From contig JACWDO010000011.1 in NCBI GenBank assembly GCA_014654115.1, positions 1 to 35,105 of the forward strand: 35,105 bases of DNA, in the 5' to 3' direction. This document shows positions 24,744-33,316 of the stretch, one piece after another; within the stretch, counting starts at the first letter, position 1; each line of letters begins with the position of its first letter. The notes under the pieces are model-generated. The model was not told where the DNA came from. It did not search any database and saw only the letters and a program-made list of their open reading frames with translations. The stretch is from Pelagibacterales bacterium SAG-MED17 (GTDB taxonomy: Bacteria > Pseudomonadota > Alphaproteobacteria > Pelagibacterales > Pelagibacteraceae). The translations under genes and the position numbers were made by a program.

Positions 24744-25658
24744 TTTAGGATCAAAGGGATAATCCCAAGCATCTCCACCAATTTTTTTTGATATACCTGA
24801 ATAATCTGTATCGCTATCTCCGCCTTCACAAAACTCATTAAATATATCTAATGCGTGTTTTCCTAAAGGTGTTGATGCATTTACTGACATTGCAGCATCA
24901 TTTGCTAATTTTAAATCTTTTGTCATCATTGCAGCTGAAAACCCTGGACGATATTTGTTATTTGACGGAACGCCATCTGTTAAATCCGGTAAAGGAGTAT
25001 AAGTTGATAATGCCCAATTATTTCCAGATGCATTTTTCATAATTTCATGAACTTTTTTTAAATCCATCTTAAGTCTTTTTGCCAACATTAAAGCTTCTGA
25101 CGCTGCTATCATTGAAATTCCTAAGGACATATTGTTACAAATTTTTACTCCAACCCCACTTCCTTGTGGTCCTGCATGTAAGATTTTTTGTCCCATAATG
25201 TCCATTAATGGTCTAGCTAATTCCACAACTTCATCGTCTCCACCAACTAAAAAATTTAATTTTCCAACTCTTGCCCCCATAACACCTCCTGTAACAGGCG
25301 CATCAATCATTTTAATTCCTCTATTTTTTGCTTCTTTACCGAGTAATAAAGAAGTTTCAATGTCAATTGTTGAACATTCAATTATGACTGCATCTTTTGA
25401 AATTTTATCAATAATACCTTTATCTCCTAAAAAAAGAGATTTTACATGTTTTCCTTCAGGTAACATAGAAATTACAAATTTTGCACCTTCAAGCACTTCA
25501 TCTAATGTATTAACCACATCTAAATTCGCATCTTTTGCTTTTTGTATCATTTCCGGTGAAACATCGAAGGCTTTTACTTTTTTTCCAGCTTTAACTAATT
25601 GGTCTGCCATTGGATTGCCCATATTTCCAACACCAATAAAAGCTATTTGATCTGTCAT
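24732..25658 (-). CDS. 3-hydroxyisobutyrate dehydrogenase-like oxidoreductase
   Basis: The 308-aa product has the dinucleotide loop FIGVGNMGNPMA (8-19), the substrate-binding block DAPVTGGVMGAR (119-130), and catalytic K172 with N176 (KICNN) in the expected spacing. It ends with the family AAMMTKDLKLA block. This is the canonical 3-hydroxyisobutyrate dehydrogenase pattern, more so than the homologue at 15169-16023. Enzymes of this type yield methylmalonate semialdehyde, which an aldehyde dehydrogenase can process; such a gene lies 2 nt upstream in the same transcript. The real substrate could be another beta-hydroxyacid. Confidence 0.9.
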   Translation of the reverse strand: MTDQIAFIGVGNMGNPMADQLVKAGKKVKAFDVSPEMIQKAKDANLDVVNTLDEVLEGAKFVISMLPEGKHVKSLFLGDKGIIDKISKDAVIIECSTIDIETSLLLGKEAKNRGIKMIDAPVTGGVMGARVGKLNFLVGGDDEVVELARPLMDIMGQKILHAGPQGSGVGVKICNNMSLGISMIAASEALMLAKRLKMDLKKVHEIMKNASGNNWALSTYTPLPDLTDGVPSNNKYRPGFSAAMMTKDLKLANDAAMSVNASTPLGKHALDIFNEFCEGGDSDTDYSGISKKIGGDAWDYPFDPKGNK

Positions 25659-25660
25659 AT

Positions 25661-27178
25661 TTAACTATCTATATTTGATTTTCCTCTATTAATCAAAATT
25701 GTTTTACTTTGAGTAAAATGATTAATCATACTATCAAAGGCGTACTCTTTTCCTAACCCACTCATCTTTAAACCACCATAAGAAACATTTGCTCTAGGTG
25801 CCACACATTGATTTACTTGAACAAAACCTGCCTCAATTTCTTCAACGAACTGTAAAGCTCTAGATAAATTTTGTGTCCACAATACTGCTGATAACCCAAA
25901 TGGTGTATCGTTCGCACTACTCATTACTTCATCAAATGTTTTGAATGGTATCGCACAAGCAACAGGACCAAAAATTTCTTCTTGGCAAACTGGAGAATTT
26001 ACTGGAACTCCTGACATCAACGTAGGTTCATAAAAGAAACCATTTTTATAATCATCTCCAGACGGTTGGTTGCCACCATGTACAACTTTGGTTGTAGAAT
26101 TTTTTTTTGCAATATCCATGTAGTGTAAAGTTCTTTTAAGTTGTTCTTCAGAAATGATTGCTCCAATATCAGAATTTTCATCTAGAGCATTTCCCATTTT
26201 GAGTTTGCTTAATTTTTCAAAAGCTCCATCCAACACTTTGTCATAAATTTTCTCTTGAATATAAACTCTTGATCCAGCAGTACATGCCTGTCCTTGTCGA
26301 GTATATCTCATTCCGTCAATAACCCCTTGAATTGCAATATCTAAATCTGCATCACTCATTATTATATTTGGATTTTTTCCTCCAAGTTCTAAAGTAACTG
26401 GGCATAATTTAGGTGCAGCTTTTTGTGCTATAATCTTTCCTACAGTAAAAGATCCAGTAAATGTTACTTTTCTGACTTTCTCATGAGTTACCAAAGGCTC
26501 ACCACACTCCTCTCCATAGCCTGAAATTACATTTAAAACACCTGGAGGAAGTTCTTGTTGAAATATTTCTGATAGTAGAAGAGCACAAAATGGTGCTTGT
26601 TCAGCAGTTTTCAAAACAACACTATTACCAGCTACAATAGCTGGAGCGATTTTTGCTACTGTTAAAAATAATGGAGCATTCCAAGGAACAATTGCACAAA
26701 CAACCCCTATTGGATCTCTAGTAGTATAATGAATACTATTTGGAATATTGGTAGGATAATTTTCTCCTTTTAATTCTCCAGATAAACCTGCAAACATATT
26801 TGTAAGTTCAATGGAAGCACCCGTTTCAGGTATAGCCTGTGTTCTTAAAGCATTACCTGTATCTAATGATAACAAAGTTTCAATTTCAGATTTTCTTTCC
26901 TCTAATCTTTTTGCACCAGCGGCAACCATTTTTCCTCTTTCTCTTGCTGGTATTTTTTTCCATTTTTGAAATGCTTTGTGCGCTGACTCTACTGCAATAT
27001 TTACATCATTTTTATCACATTGAGGAGTTGAACCAATATTTTCTCCAGTACTAGGATTGATTACCTTTATTTTTTTATCTGTTTGAGCAGAAATTAATTT
27101 TCCATCGATTAAAATTTTGTCAGTTAATCTGTTTGCATTATTTAAAGCTAATTCGAAATTTTTTTCAAAGTTACTCAT
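25661..27178 (-). CDS. NAD(P)-dependent aldehyde dehydrogenase
   Basis: The 505-aa product is a full-length ALDH superfamily enzyme. Catalytic residues are all present: N167 in PWNAP, E264 in LELGGKNP, and the nucleophile C299 in GQACTAGSR. The NAD-binding loop TFTGSFTVGKII is at 239-250. The QEEIFGPV block is in the C-terminal third. It is a generic fatty, betaine- or semialdehyde-type ALDH oxidising an aldehyde to an acid; it lacks the features of CoA-acylating methylmalonate-semialdehyde dehydrogenase as far as I can see. It overlaps the upstream SDR gene by 8 nt and precedes the dehydrogenase gene by 2 nt. Confidence 0.93.
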   Translation of the reverse strand: MSNFEKNFELALNNANRLTDKILIDGKLISAQTDKKIKVINPSTGENIGSTPQCDKNDVNIAVESAHKAFQKWKKIPARERGKMVAAGAKRLEERKSEIETLLSLDTGNALRTQAIPETGASIELTNMFAGLSGELKGENYPTNIPNSIHYTTRDPIGVVCAIVPWNAPLFLTVAKIAPAIVAGNSVVLKTAEQAPFCALLLSEIFQQELPPGVLNVISGYGEECGEPLVTHEKVRKVTFTGSFTVGKIIAQKAAPKLCPVTLELGGKNPNIIMSDADLDIAIQGVIDGMRYTRQGQACTAGSRVYIQEKIYDKVLDGAFEKLSKLKMGNALDENSDIGAIISEEQLKRTLHYMDIAKKNSTTKVVHGGNQPSGDDYKNGFFYEPTLMSGVPVNSPVCQEEIFGPVACAIPFKTFDEVMSSANDTPFGLSAVLWTQNLSRALQFVEEIEAGFVQVNQCVAPRANVSYGGLKMSGLGKEYAFDSMINHFTQSKTILINRGKSNIDS

Positions 27179-27950
27179 TATCTAATTCCCCTCTTCTGAC
27201 TTTTGAAGAGAGCCATCCGCCGTCAATTTTTATTTCAGATCCATTTATAAAATCAGATTCATCACTTGATAAAAATACTGCTGCTCCAACTATATCTTTT
27301 GGTTGACCCCATCTACCTACTACAGTTTCTTTTCCCCAGGCTTCACCATGTTTTGGATCTTCCGCATATTTTTGATTAAATGGGGTAGATATCAAACCTG
27401 GACAAATAGTATTTACATTAATATTTTTTCCAGTTAGATCGACAGATAACGCTCTTGTTAAGCCTAGGACACCGCTTTTAGCTGCTACATATCCTACCCT
27501 ATCTGGCCTTCCCATAAAACTTGCTATCGACCCAAAGTTAATAATTTTACCTTTTCCATTTTTAATCATATGTGGGATTACAGCCTGACTAGCAAGGAAA
27601 GGTGCGGTAAGGTTTACAGAAATCATATCATCCCAATCTTGCTTTGTGTGATCTAAAAGTTTTTTAACATGTCTAATTCCTGCATTATTTATTAGAATGT
27701 CAATTTTACCGAAGTGTTTGATGGTTTGTTCCACCATCTCATTGATGCTATTTTGATTTGAAACATCAGTTTTTATAATTATTGCTTCGCTACCTGCGTC
27801 TATAATTTTTTTTTTGGCTTTTTCAGAATTTTCAATATCTATTTCCGCAATAACAATCTTTGCACCCTCTTTTACAAGTCCTAGGCAAATTTCTTGCCCT
27901 ATTCCTTTTCCTCCGCCTGTAACTATTGCTACTCTATCTTTAAGCTTCAT
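27171..27950 (-). CDS. Short-chain dehydrogenase/reductase (classical SDR)
   Basis: The 259-aa product shows TGGGKGIGQEI (11-21) for cofactor binding, NNAG (88-91), and the catalytic set S141, Y154 and K158 (spacing 13 and 4). The acidic residue after the second strand (IAEIDIE) favours NAD(H). The ending DGGWLSSK is typical. The chemistry is oxidation of a secondary alcohol or the reverse; the substrate is not evident. It sits in the minus-strand catabolic operon, 18 nt after the FKBP-rhodanese gene and overlapping the aldehyde dehydrogenase gene. Confidence 0.92.
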   Translation of the reverse strand: MKLKDRVAIVTGGGKGIGQEICLGLVKEGAKIVIAEIDIENSEKAKKKIIDAGSEAIIIKTDVSNQNSINEMVEQTIKHFGKIDILINNAGIRHVKKLLDHTKQDWDDMISVNLTAPFLASQAVIPHMIKNGKGKIINFGSIASFMGRPDRVGYVAAKSGVLGLTRALSVDLTGKNINVNTICPGLISTPFNQKYAEDPKHGEAWGKETVVGRWGQPKDIVGAAVFLSSDESDFINGSEIKIDGGWLSSKVRRGELDNE

Positions 27951-27968
27951 TTATAAAATGATCTGATG

Positions 27969-28712
27969 TTATTTTAAAAAGGAAATTAATGCTTTTTTCT
28001 CACTAATCCAAGCCTTAATTCCACCATCTAAAACATAAACATTTTTGAAACCAAGATCTTCAGCAAAAGCATTGCCTAAAATTGATGCTGTTTCACCATC
28101 ATGACTAACAAAAATAATTTCAATATTTTGAGACTCTGCTCCAGCCAAAGCTCTTACTCTATCCATTAAATACACATTAAATTTACCATTTTTATCGAAA
28201 GCTGTTTCTTGAAACGACTCTTTAATAACACCCGTTTTAATCCATTGATCTTCCGTTCTGATATCTAAAACTACTGCATTATTTTTCAATAAACTATTTA
28301 GTTCATCAGATGTAATTAGATTATAATTTGGATCTAGAACATCAATAATCTTAAATTCAAAAATAAGATCAGAATTTGGTGGTATTATATTTCCAGCACC
28401 TGTTGCTCCATATGCTAATACAGCAGGTATTTTTATTTTTCTAACTGTTCCTTTATTAGTTCCAACTATACCCATTTCAAAACCAGGTATTACTTCTTTC
28501 ATGCCTATTTGAACGACTAGAGGTCTATTTTTTCCTACATTGGTATCAAAAACTTTTCCATCAACAAATGAACCTGTGTATTCAATTTGAACCCATGAAT
28601 GATTAATAATTTTTTTTCCTTCGCCAGGATTATCAACAATAATTTCTATATCTGCTGCAAAAACATTACAAATTAAAAAGAAATAAAATATTATGAATTT
28701 AATTTTATTCAT
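27969..28712 (-). CDS. Exported FKBP prolyl isomerase fused to an inactive rhodanese domain
   Basis: The 247-aa product has a signal peptide (residues 1-19, ending VFA). Residues about 36-125 form an FKBP domain: VQIEYTGSFVDGKVFDTNVG, VIPGFEMGIVG, and YGATGAGNIIPPNSDLIFEF, with pocket residues in place. Residues about 130-245 are rhodanese-like: AVVLDIRTEDQW and VYVLDGGIKAWISEKK are standard. The active-site loop, normally C-x-x-G-x-R-S/A, reads SHDGETA (203-209): the catalytic Cys is Ser and the Arg is Thr, so sulphur transfer is not expected. The fusion is periplasmic. The start abuts the stop of the monooxygenase gene upstream, so it is embedded in a metabolic operon, an unusual setting for a folding factor. 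Confidence 0.87.
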   Translation of the reverse strand: MNKIKFIIFYFFLICNVFAADIEIIVDNPGEGKKIINHSWVQIEYTGSFVDGKVFDTNVGKNRPLVVQIGMKEVIPGFEMGIVGTNKGTVRKIKIPAVLAYGATGAGNIIPPNSDLIFEFKIIDVLDPNYNLITSDELNSLLKNNAVVLDIRTEDQWIKTGVIKESFQETAFDKNGKFNVYLMDRVRALAGAESQNIEIIFVSHDGETASILGNAFAEDLGFKNVYVLDGGIKAWISEKKALISFLK

Positions 28713-30308
28713 TTAGATTATTTTTAATTCTTTATAGTTAGTCTTCTCAACTTTTAAACAAGCATTTCTATATTTTGGCATTCCACCAGGATAGGGTAAA
28801 AAAGACTTCGACTTACCAGGTATATTGTCGCCTTTATACCAAGAGCTTTTTGCTTTCAAAAATAATGTTTTTTTAACAGAGTTCATTATTTCTTTTTGCC
28901 ATTTATTTGCTGCTTCATTTGTACTTTCTATACTTTGTCTTTTATTGTTTTCTAAAAACTTAATACATTTGGTAATCCACTCAACATGCTGTTCTATTTG
29001 TACTGGTACATTTGTTAATACTGAGGGGCTTCCTGGGCCACTGACTATAAATAAATTTGGAAAGTTAGGAACAAGAAGTCCTAAAAAACTTTTAGGGCCA
29101 CTTTTCCAATATTTAGACAATTTGATTCCTTTTTTTCCAGTTATATTTAATTTTTCAATTGAACCTGTCAAAGCATCAAATCCTGTAGCAAATATAATTT
29201 TATCCAGAATGTATTCATTTTTTTTTGTCTTAATTCCTTTTTTTGTAATTTTTATTATTGGACTTGATTTTAAATCAACTAATTCCACATTTTTTTTATT
29301 AAACATTTCATAATAATTTGTATTTAAGGTTGGTCTTTTAGCGGTAAATGGGTGATCAAAATTAGTTAGTATCTTTGCATACTCTCTGTTTTTAACAGTT
29401 GAGTATATTTTGTTTTCAATAAATTTAACTGCTGTTTTGTTTGCTTTGATACTTTTTACAATATCATTAAAAGTTGCTCTAAATGATAAAGTTCCATACT
29501 GCCAAGATTTTTCATACATCAGGTTTCTCTTAACTTCATTAAAATCAAATGCAGATTTTTTAGGAAATTCAAAAGGATGTCCTCCTGGTGTTCTTTTTAA
29601 AAAACTTCTTAATTTATTAAAATTTTTTTTGTAGCTCTTAATGTTTGCATTGGATAATTTTTTATTTCTTGCTGGAATACTAAAATTCGGAGACCTTTGA
29701 AATATAATTAATTTTTTTGCCTGTTTTGCAATTTCTGGAGCAATTTGAATTCCAGTAGAGCCTGTTCCTACTTGTCCAACAACTTTATTATTTAAATTAA
29801 TTTTTTTTTTAGGCCACCTTCCACTATGATGTAATTGACCTTGAAATTGATTAATTCCTTTTATTGTAGGTAAATTAATTGAGGAGAGAGATCCAACTGC
29901 ACAAATAAGATATTTTGCAAAATAAATTTTCTTATTATTGGTTTTTATTTTCCATAAGTTTTCTTTTTCAAAATATTGTGCAGAAATTACCTTTTGTTTA
30001 AAAACTATATTTTTTTTAAGATTTAATTCTTTTGAAAAATATTTAAGATACTTTAAAATTACATTCTGCTTTGGATATCTTTCTTTCCAAGTCCAATTTT
30101 TAAAAATTTTTTTTGAAAAAGTAAAACCATAAGTAAAACTCTCTGAGTCACATCTAGCTCCTGGATATCTATTCCAATACCATGTGCCACCAAGATCATC
30201 TCCTTCTTCTATAACCAAAGTATTTAATTTTAATTTATCTCTTAAGCAATGAAGTTGATATAATCCTGAAAATCCAGCACCTACTATTATGCAATCAAAT
30301 TTTTTCAC
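28713..30308 (-). CDS. Flavin monooxygenase, Baeyer-Villiger type I-like
   Basis: The 531-aa product has the FAD loop GAGFSG (10-15), GGTWYWNRYPGARCDSES (40-57) characteristic of Baeyer-Villiger enzymes, and the diagnostic fingerprint F-x-G-x-x-x-H-x-x-x-W with F155, G157, H161 and W165. A second dinucleotide loop GTGSTG for NADPH is at 181-186. The length matches type I BVMOs (cyclohexanone or phenylacetone monooxygenase) and exceeds the 450-aa trimethylamine monooxygenases known in SAR11. It would insert an oxygen next to a ketone, giving an ester or lactone, or oxygenate a heteroatom. ATG follows the stop of the dioxygenase gene with no gap. Confidence 0.9.
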   Translation of the reverse strand: MKKFDCIIVGAGFSGLYQLHCLRDKLKLNTLVIEEGDDLGGTWYWNRYPGARCDSESFTYGFTFSKKIFKNWTWKERYPKQNVILKYLKYFSKELNLKKNIVFKQKVISAQYFEKENLWKIKTNNKKIYFAKYLICAVGSLSSINLPTIKGINQFQGQLHHSGRWPKKKINLNNKVVGQVGTGSTGIQIAPEIAKQAKKLIIFQRSPNFSIPARNKKLSNANIKSYKKNFNKLRSFLKRTPGGHPFEFPKKSAFDFNEVKRNLMYEKSWQYGTLSFRATFNDIVKSIKANKTAVKFIENKIYSTVKNREYAKILTNFDHPFTAKRPTLNTNYYEMFNKKNVELVDLKSSPIIKITKKGIKTKKNEYILDKIIFATGFDALTGSIEKLNITGKKGIKLSKYWKSGPKSFLGLLVPNFPNLFIVSGPGSPSVLTNVPVQIEQHVEWITKCIKFLENNKRQSIESTNEAANKWQKEIMNSVKKTLFLKAKSSWYKGDNIPGKSKSFLPYPGGMPKYRNACLKVEKTNYKELKII

Positions 30309-31076
30309 TTAAAATTGTATAGTATGGTCTTTAAAAATTTTATTATTAGCTTTGTCAGATCCACTTACTAAGTGCAATTGGCGTTGCAGTGAATAACCAA
30401 TTTTTTCCTCAATTTTCTTGGCACCTTCGTGATCAAATAAACTTGTAGCTGGCATATACCTATAAGTTAAGCCAGCCCTTCTACTTCCTGAATAATTAGG
30501 CTTTGAACCATGATATAAATATACATCATGAATAGAAAACATCCCCGGCTGCATAGTAACAAACTTTGCCTTATCTTTTATTTGATCAATATTTTTTAAA
30601 GTCTGGTTTAATGTTACATTTTTTTTATTCAGGGTTTTATGCTCAGCAAGATTTTTATTTAAATGTGATCCCGGGATATACTGCAATGGTCCATTTTCAG
30701 TTGTAACTTCATCAATAGCTAACCATATGGTTACAGATTCAAGTGGTTTTATAGGCCAATATTCTCCATCCTGATGCCATGGTGTTTCGTTACCTGTTTT
30801 TTTGGCTTTGCAGAAAAGTGATGATCCCCATAAAATTATATCATTACCTATTAATTGTTTAACTTCCTCAATAATCTCAGGGAAAAGTGCAAATTTTAAA
30901 AAAGCCTCATCTCTCTCATATAAACCACTTACAAATTCATTATTTTCATTTTTATGATCAAGGAGATATTTGTCGAGTGCAGAATTTAGCTCCTCCACTT
31001 TGCTTTTAGGTAAACAAGTTGGACTTTTAATTAAACCTTCATTTTGATAAAGTTTAATTTGATCCTCATTTAACAT
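30309..31076 (-). CDS. Phytanoyl-CoA dioxygenase (PhyH) family Fe(II)/2-oxoglutarate oxygenase
   Basis: The 255-aa product has the iron-binding HxD motif at H101 and D103 (TPWHQDGEYWP), the distal His at H189 (YLYHGSKPNYS) and Arg at 199-200 (SRRAGLTYRYMP) for 2-oxoglutarate, so the site is complete. PLQYIPGSHL between them is a further PhyH block. The family hydroxylates fatty acyl-CoA, ectoine, phosphonates or small amines. Length and motifs resemble the small-molecule members, not ectoine hydroxylase specifically. It is the first gene of the minus-strand block and is divergent from the GMC gene. Confidence 0.9.
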   Translation of the reverse strand: MLNEDQIKLYQNEGLIKSPTCLPKSKVEELNSALDKYLLDHKNENNEFVSGLYERDEAFLKFALFPEIIEEVKQLIGNDIILWGSSLFCKAKKTGNETPWHQDGEYWPIKPLESVTIWLAIDEVTTENGPLQYIPGSHLNKNLAEHKTLNKKNVTLNQTLKNIDQIKDKAKFVTMQPGMFSIHDVYLYHGSKPNYSGSRRAGLTYRYMPATSLFDHEGAKKIEEKIGYSLQRQLHLVSGSDKANNKIFKDHTIQF

Positions 31077-31089
31077 GGTTAAATTTAGC

Positions 31090-31109
31090 AGATATAAATA
31101 TTAATATCT
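31090..31109. promoter_or_regulatory. Palindrome in the divergent dioxygenase/GMC promoter region
   Basis: AGATAT and ATATCT form an exact inverted repeat with an 8-nt centre (AAATATTA, itself containing palindromic AATATT) within the 66-nt region separating the two operons. It could be a shared operator for coordinated control of both. AT-rich context makes chance occurrence fairly likely. Confidence 0.3.
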
Positions 31110-31142
31110 ATATGTTAATAGAATTAGAAAAATTTAAATTTA

Positions 31143-32744
31143 ATGGAAAACTTTGATTATATAATTTTAGGAGCAGGTTCAGCTGGTTGTGTTTTAGCAA
31201 ATAGATTAAGTGCTAATCCAAACCACAAAGTATTATTAATCGAAGCTGGTAGCAAAGATACAAATCCATGGATCCATATTCCTGGTGGATATTTCAAAAC
31301 AATGCTGAACCCAAAAACAGATTGGTGTTTTCAAACTGAAAAAGAAGAGTTTTGTGACAATAGAGAAATGGTTTACCCAAGGGGTAAAACTTTAGGCGGA
31401 AGTTCCTCAATTAATGGAATGTTATATATTAGAGGTCAATCTAATGATTTTAATTATTGGAGACAGCTTGGAAATGTTGGTTGGTCATGGGAAGATGTAC
31501 TTCCTTACTTTAAAAAATCTGAAGATTTTCAATTTGGTGAGAATGAATTTCACGGATCTGGTGGTCCTTTGGCAGTTCAACAAATAAGGGGTACATTTAA
31601 AGTGTGCGATCTATTTATGGATGCTGCAGAAGAGTTTGGTCACAAAAGAACTGATGATTTTAACAATGGTGACAATGAAGGAATGGGCTATTTTCCCTTT
31701 ACAGTAAGAAACGGTCTTAGATGTAGTACTGCTGTTGGTTATCTCAATCCGGTAAAAAAAAGAAAAAATTTAAAAGTTGTTACTAATGCTCACGTTAAAA
31801 ATATTGAGTTTGATAATAAAAAAGCAGACAAGGTGAATTATTGGATTGGTGATAACGTAATATCTGTAAAAGTGAACAAAGAGGTAATTTTAAGCTCAGG
31901 AACTATAGGTTCACCTCATATACTTCAAGCTTCAGGTATTGGTCCAGGTGAACTTTTAAAAAAAAATAATGTAAATGTAATAAAAGATCATCCTGGAGTA
32001 GGCATGAATTTAACTGATCATTTAATGTTAAGACCAGTATATAAAGTTAAAAATTTAGAAAGCTTAAATGACATTTATTATAGCATGACTAAAAAGCTTA
32101 TGACCGGACTTAAATATTTCTTATTTAGAAAAGGCCCACTCACTGTTGGGGCTAGTTATTTATGTGGCTTTGTTAAAAGTGATAATCATTTGGCAACTCC
32201 TAATTTACAATTCCATGTATCTCCAGCTAGTACAGATGTATTAGGGAAAGGCTCTCTTCATAAATTTACAGCTTTTACTCCTAGTATCACAAACGTAAGA
32301 CCAACAAGCAGAGGTTCAATTAAATTAAAATCATCTGATACAAGGATATCTCCAGAAATTAAGATGAATTACTTATCTACAGATGAAGACAGGGAAATTG
32401 CAGGTAAAGCTTTAAAAATCACAAGAAATATTGTTATGAATTCAAAAGCATATAAAGAATATGAACCTGAGGAATATAGGCCTGGAGTTCATATTACAGA
32501 TAATGAGGAATTAGCTAAAGAAGCTGGAAAATTTTGTAGCACTATTTTTCATCCAGTAAGCACTTGTAGAATGGGAACCGACGATAATGCTGTTGTATCT
32601 GATCGATTAATCGCTCATGGCTTAGAAAATTTAAGAATTGTTGATGCCTCTGTCATGCCTTCAATAACCTCAGGAAATACTAATGCACCTACTATTATGA
32701 TTGCTGAAAAAGCAGCTGATATGATAATAGAAGATGCTAGATGA
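31143..32744 (+). CDS. GMC-family flavin oxidoreductase (choline dehydrogenase-like)
   Basis: The 533-aa product has the FAD loop GAGSAG (10-15), the GMC signature 1 region YPRGKTLGGSSSINGMLYIRG, signature 2 LSSGTIGSPHILQASGIGPG, and the C-terminal active-site block FHPVSTCRMG with catalytic His, followed by SGNTNAPTIMIAEKAAD with the partner Asn. It oxidises a primary or secondary alcohol; choline, aliphatic alcohol and polyethylene glycol dehydrogenases share this layout. There is no betaine aldehyde dehydrogenase or choline transporter next to it, so choline is not specially favoured. It leads a + strand operon and its TGA overlaps the TerC gene start (ATGA). Confidence 0.93.
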   Translation: MENFDYIILGAGSAGCVLANRLSANPNHKVLLIEAGSKDTNPWIHIPGGYFKTMLNPKTDWCFQTEKEEFCDNREMVYPRGKTLGGSSSINGMLYIRGQSNDFNYWRQLGNVGWSWEDVLPYFKKSEDFQFGENEFHGSGGPLAVQQIRGTFKVCDLFMDAAEEFGHKRTDDFNNGDNEGMGYFPFTVRNGLRCSTAVGYLNPVKKRKNLKVVTNAHVKNIEFDNKKADKVNYWIGDNVISVKVNKEVILSSGTIGSPHILQASGIGPGELLKKNNVNVIKDHPGVGMNLTDHLMLRPVYKVKNLESLNDIYYSMTKKLMTGLKYFLFRKGPLTVGASYLCGFVKSDNHLATPNLQFHVSPASTDVLGKGSLHKFTAFTPSITNVRPTSRGSIKLKSSDTRISPEIKMNYLSTDEDREIAGKALKITRNIVMNSKAYKEYEPEEYRPGVHITDNEELAKEAGKFCSTIFHPVSTCRMGTDDNAVVSDRLIAHGLENLRIVDASVMPSITSGNTNAPTIMIAEKAADMIIEDAR

Positions 32745-33316
32745 CCGAAGAAATAACAATTTTTTTTCAAATAATATTTATAGATTTAATTTTAGCTGGA
32801 GATAATGCCATTATTATAGGAATGGTTGCTTCAAAATTTCCTGCTGAACAAAGAAATAAAATTATTTTTTGGGGCATTGGTGGAGCGGTTATATTAAGAA
32901 TTTTATTAACACTTATAACAGCTTATCTTTTACAAATTACAGGATTAAGACTTATCGGTGGACTGTTGCTTCTCTATATAGTTTATAAACTTTATGTGGA
33001 TGTAATTAAGAATTCAGGTGATGCTGATGAAAATATTAAAGTTGATAACTCATCAATGTTAAAAGCTGTTTGGACTGTTTTACTAGCTGACTTTACTATG
33101 AGTCTTGATAATGTGCTAGGGGTCGCTGGTGCTGCTAAAGATCATTATTTTTTATTAATATTTGGTCTTGTTTTATCTATTATTTTAATGGCTACAGCTG
33201 CAACATTAATTTCTAAATGGATAAAAGATTATAAATGGATAGCATGGGTTGGTTTATTTGCTATATTGTTTGTTGCGGTTGAATTAATTTACACTGACTT
33301 AAAACTTTTTATTTAA
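32741..33316 (+). CDS. TerC/YjbE-family membrane protein
   Basis: The 191-aa protein has about six hydrophobic helices and the two repeated Asp-containing motifs of the TerC superfamily: LILAGDNAIIIGMVAS near the N-terminus and LADFTMSLDNVLGVAGAA in the second half. The Asp residues in paired helices are thought to coordinate a metal, and YjbE/Alx/MntX-type relatives export manganese or other divalent metals. The length fits the short YjbE type rather than the 300-aa TerC/Alx type. Its coupling to an alcohol oxidase-type gene may be incidental packing or may reflect metal supply. The next gene starts right after its stop. Confidence 0.88.
   Translation: MTEEITIFFQIIFIDLILAGDNAIIIGMVASKFPAEQRNKIIFWGIGGAVILRILLTLITAYLLQITGLRLIGGLLLLYIVYKLYVDVIKNSGDADENIKVDNSSMLKAVWTVLLADFTMSLDNVLGVAGAAKDHYFLLIFGLVLSIILMATAATLISKWIKDYKWIAWVGLFAILFVAVELIYTDLKLFI

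Noticed and set aside
25132..25650. 172-aa + strand ORF opposite the hydroxyisobutyrate dehydrogenase gene
   Set aside because: Pro/Ser/Thr-rich antisense shadow of a well-supported enzyme gene, without a start signal.
28825..29313. 162-aa + strand ORF opposite the monooxygenase gene
   Set aside because: Antisense shadow caused by low G+C and Lys-rich coding; the minus-strand enzyme has full motifs.
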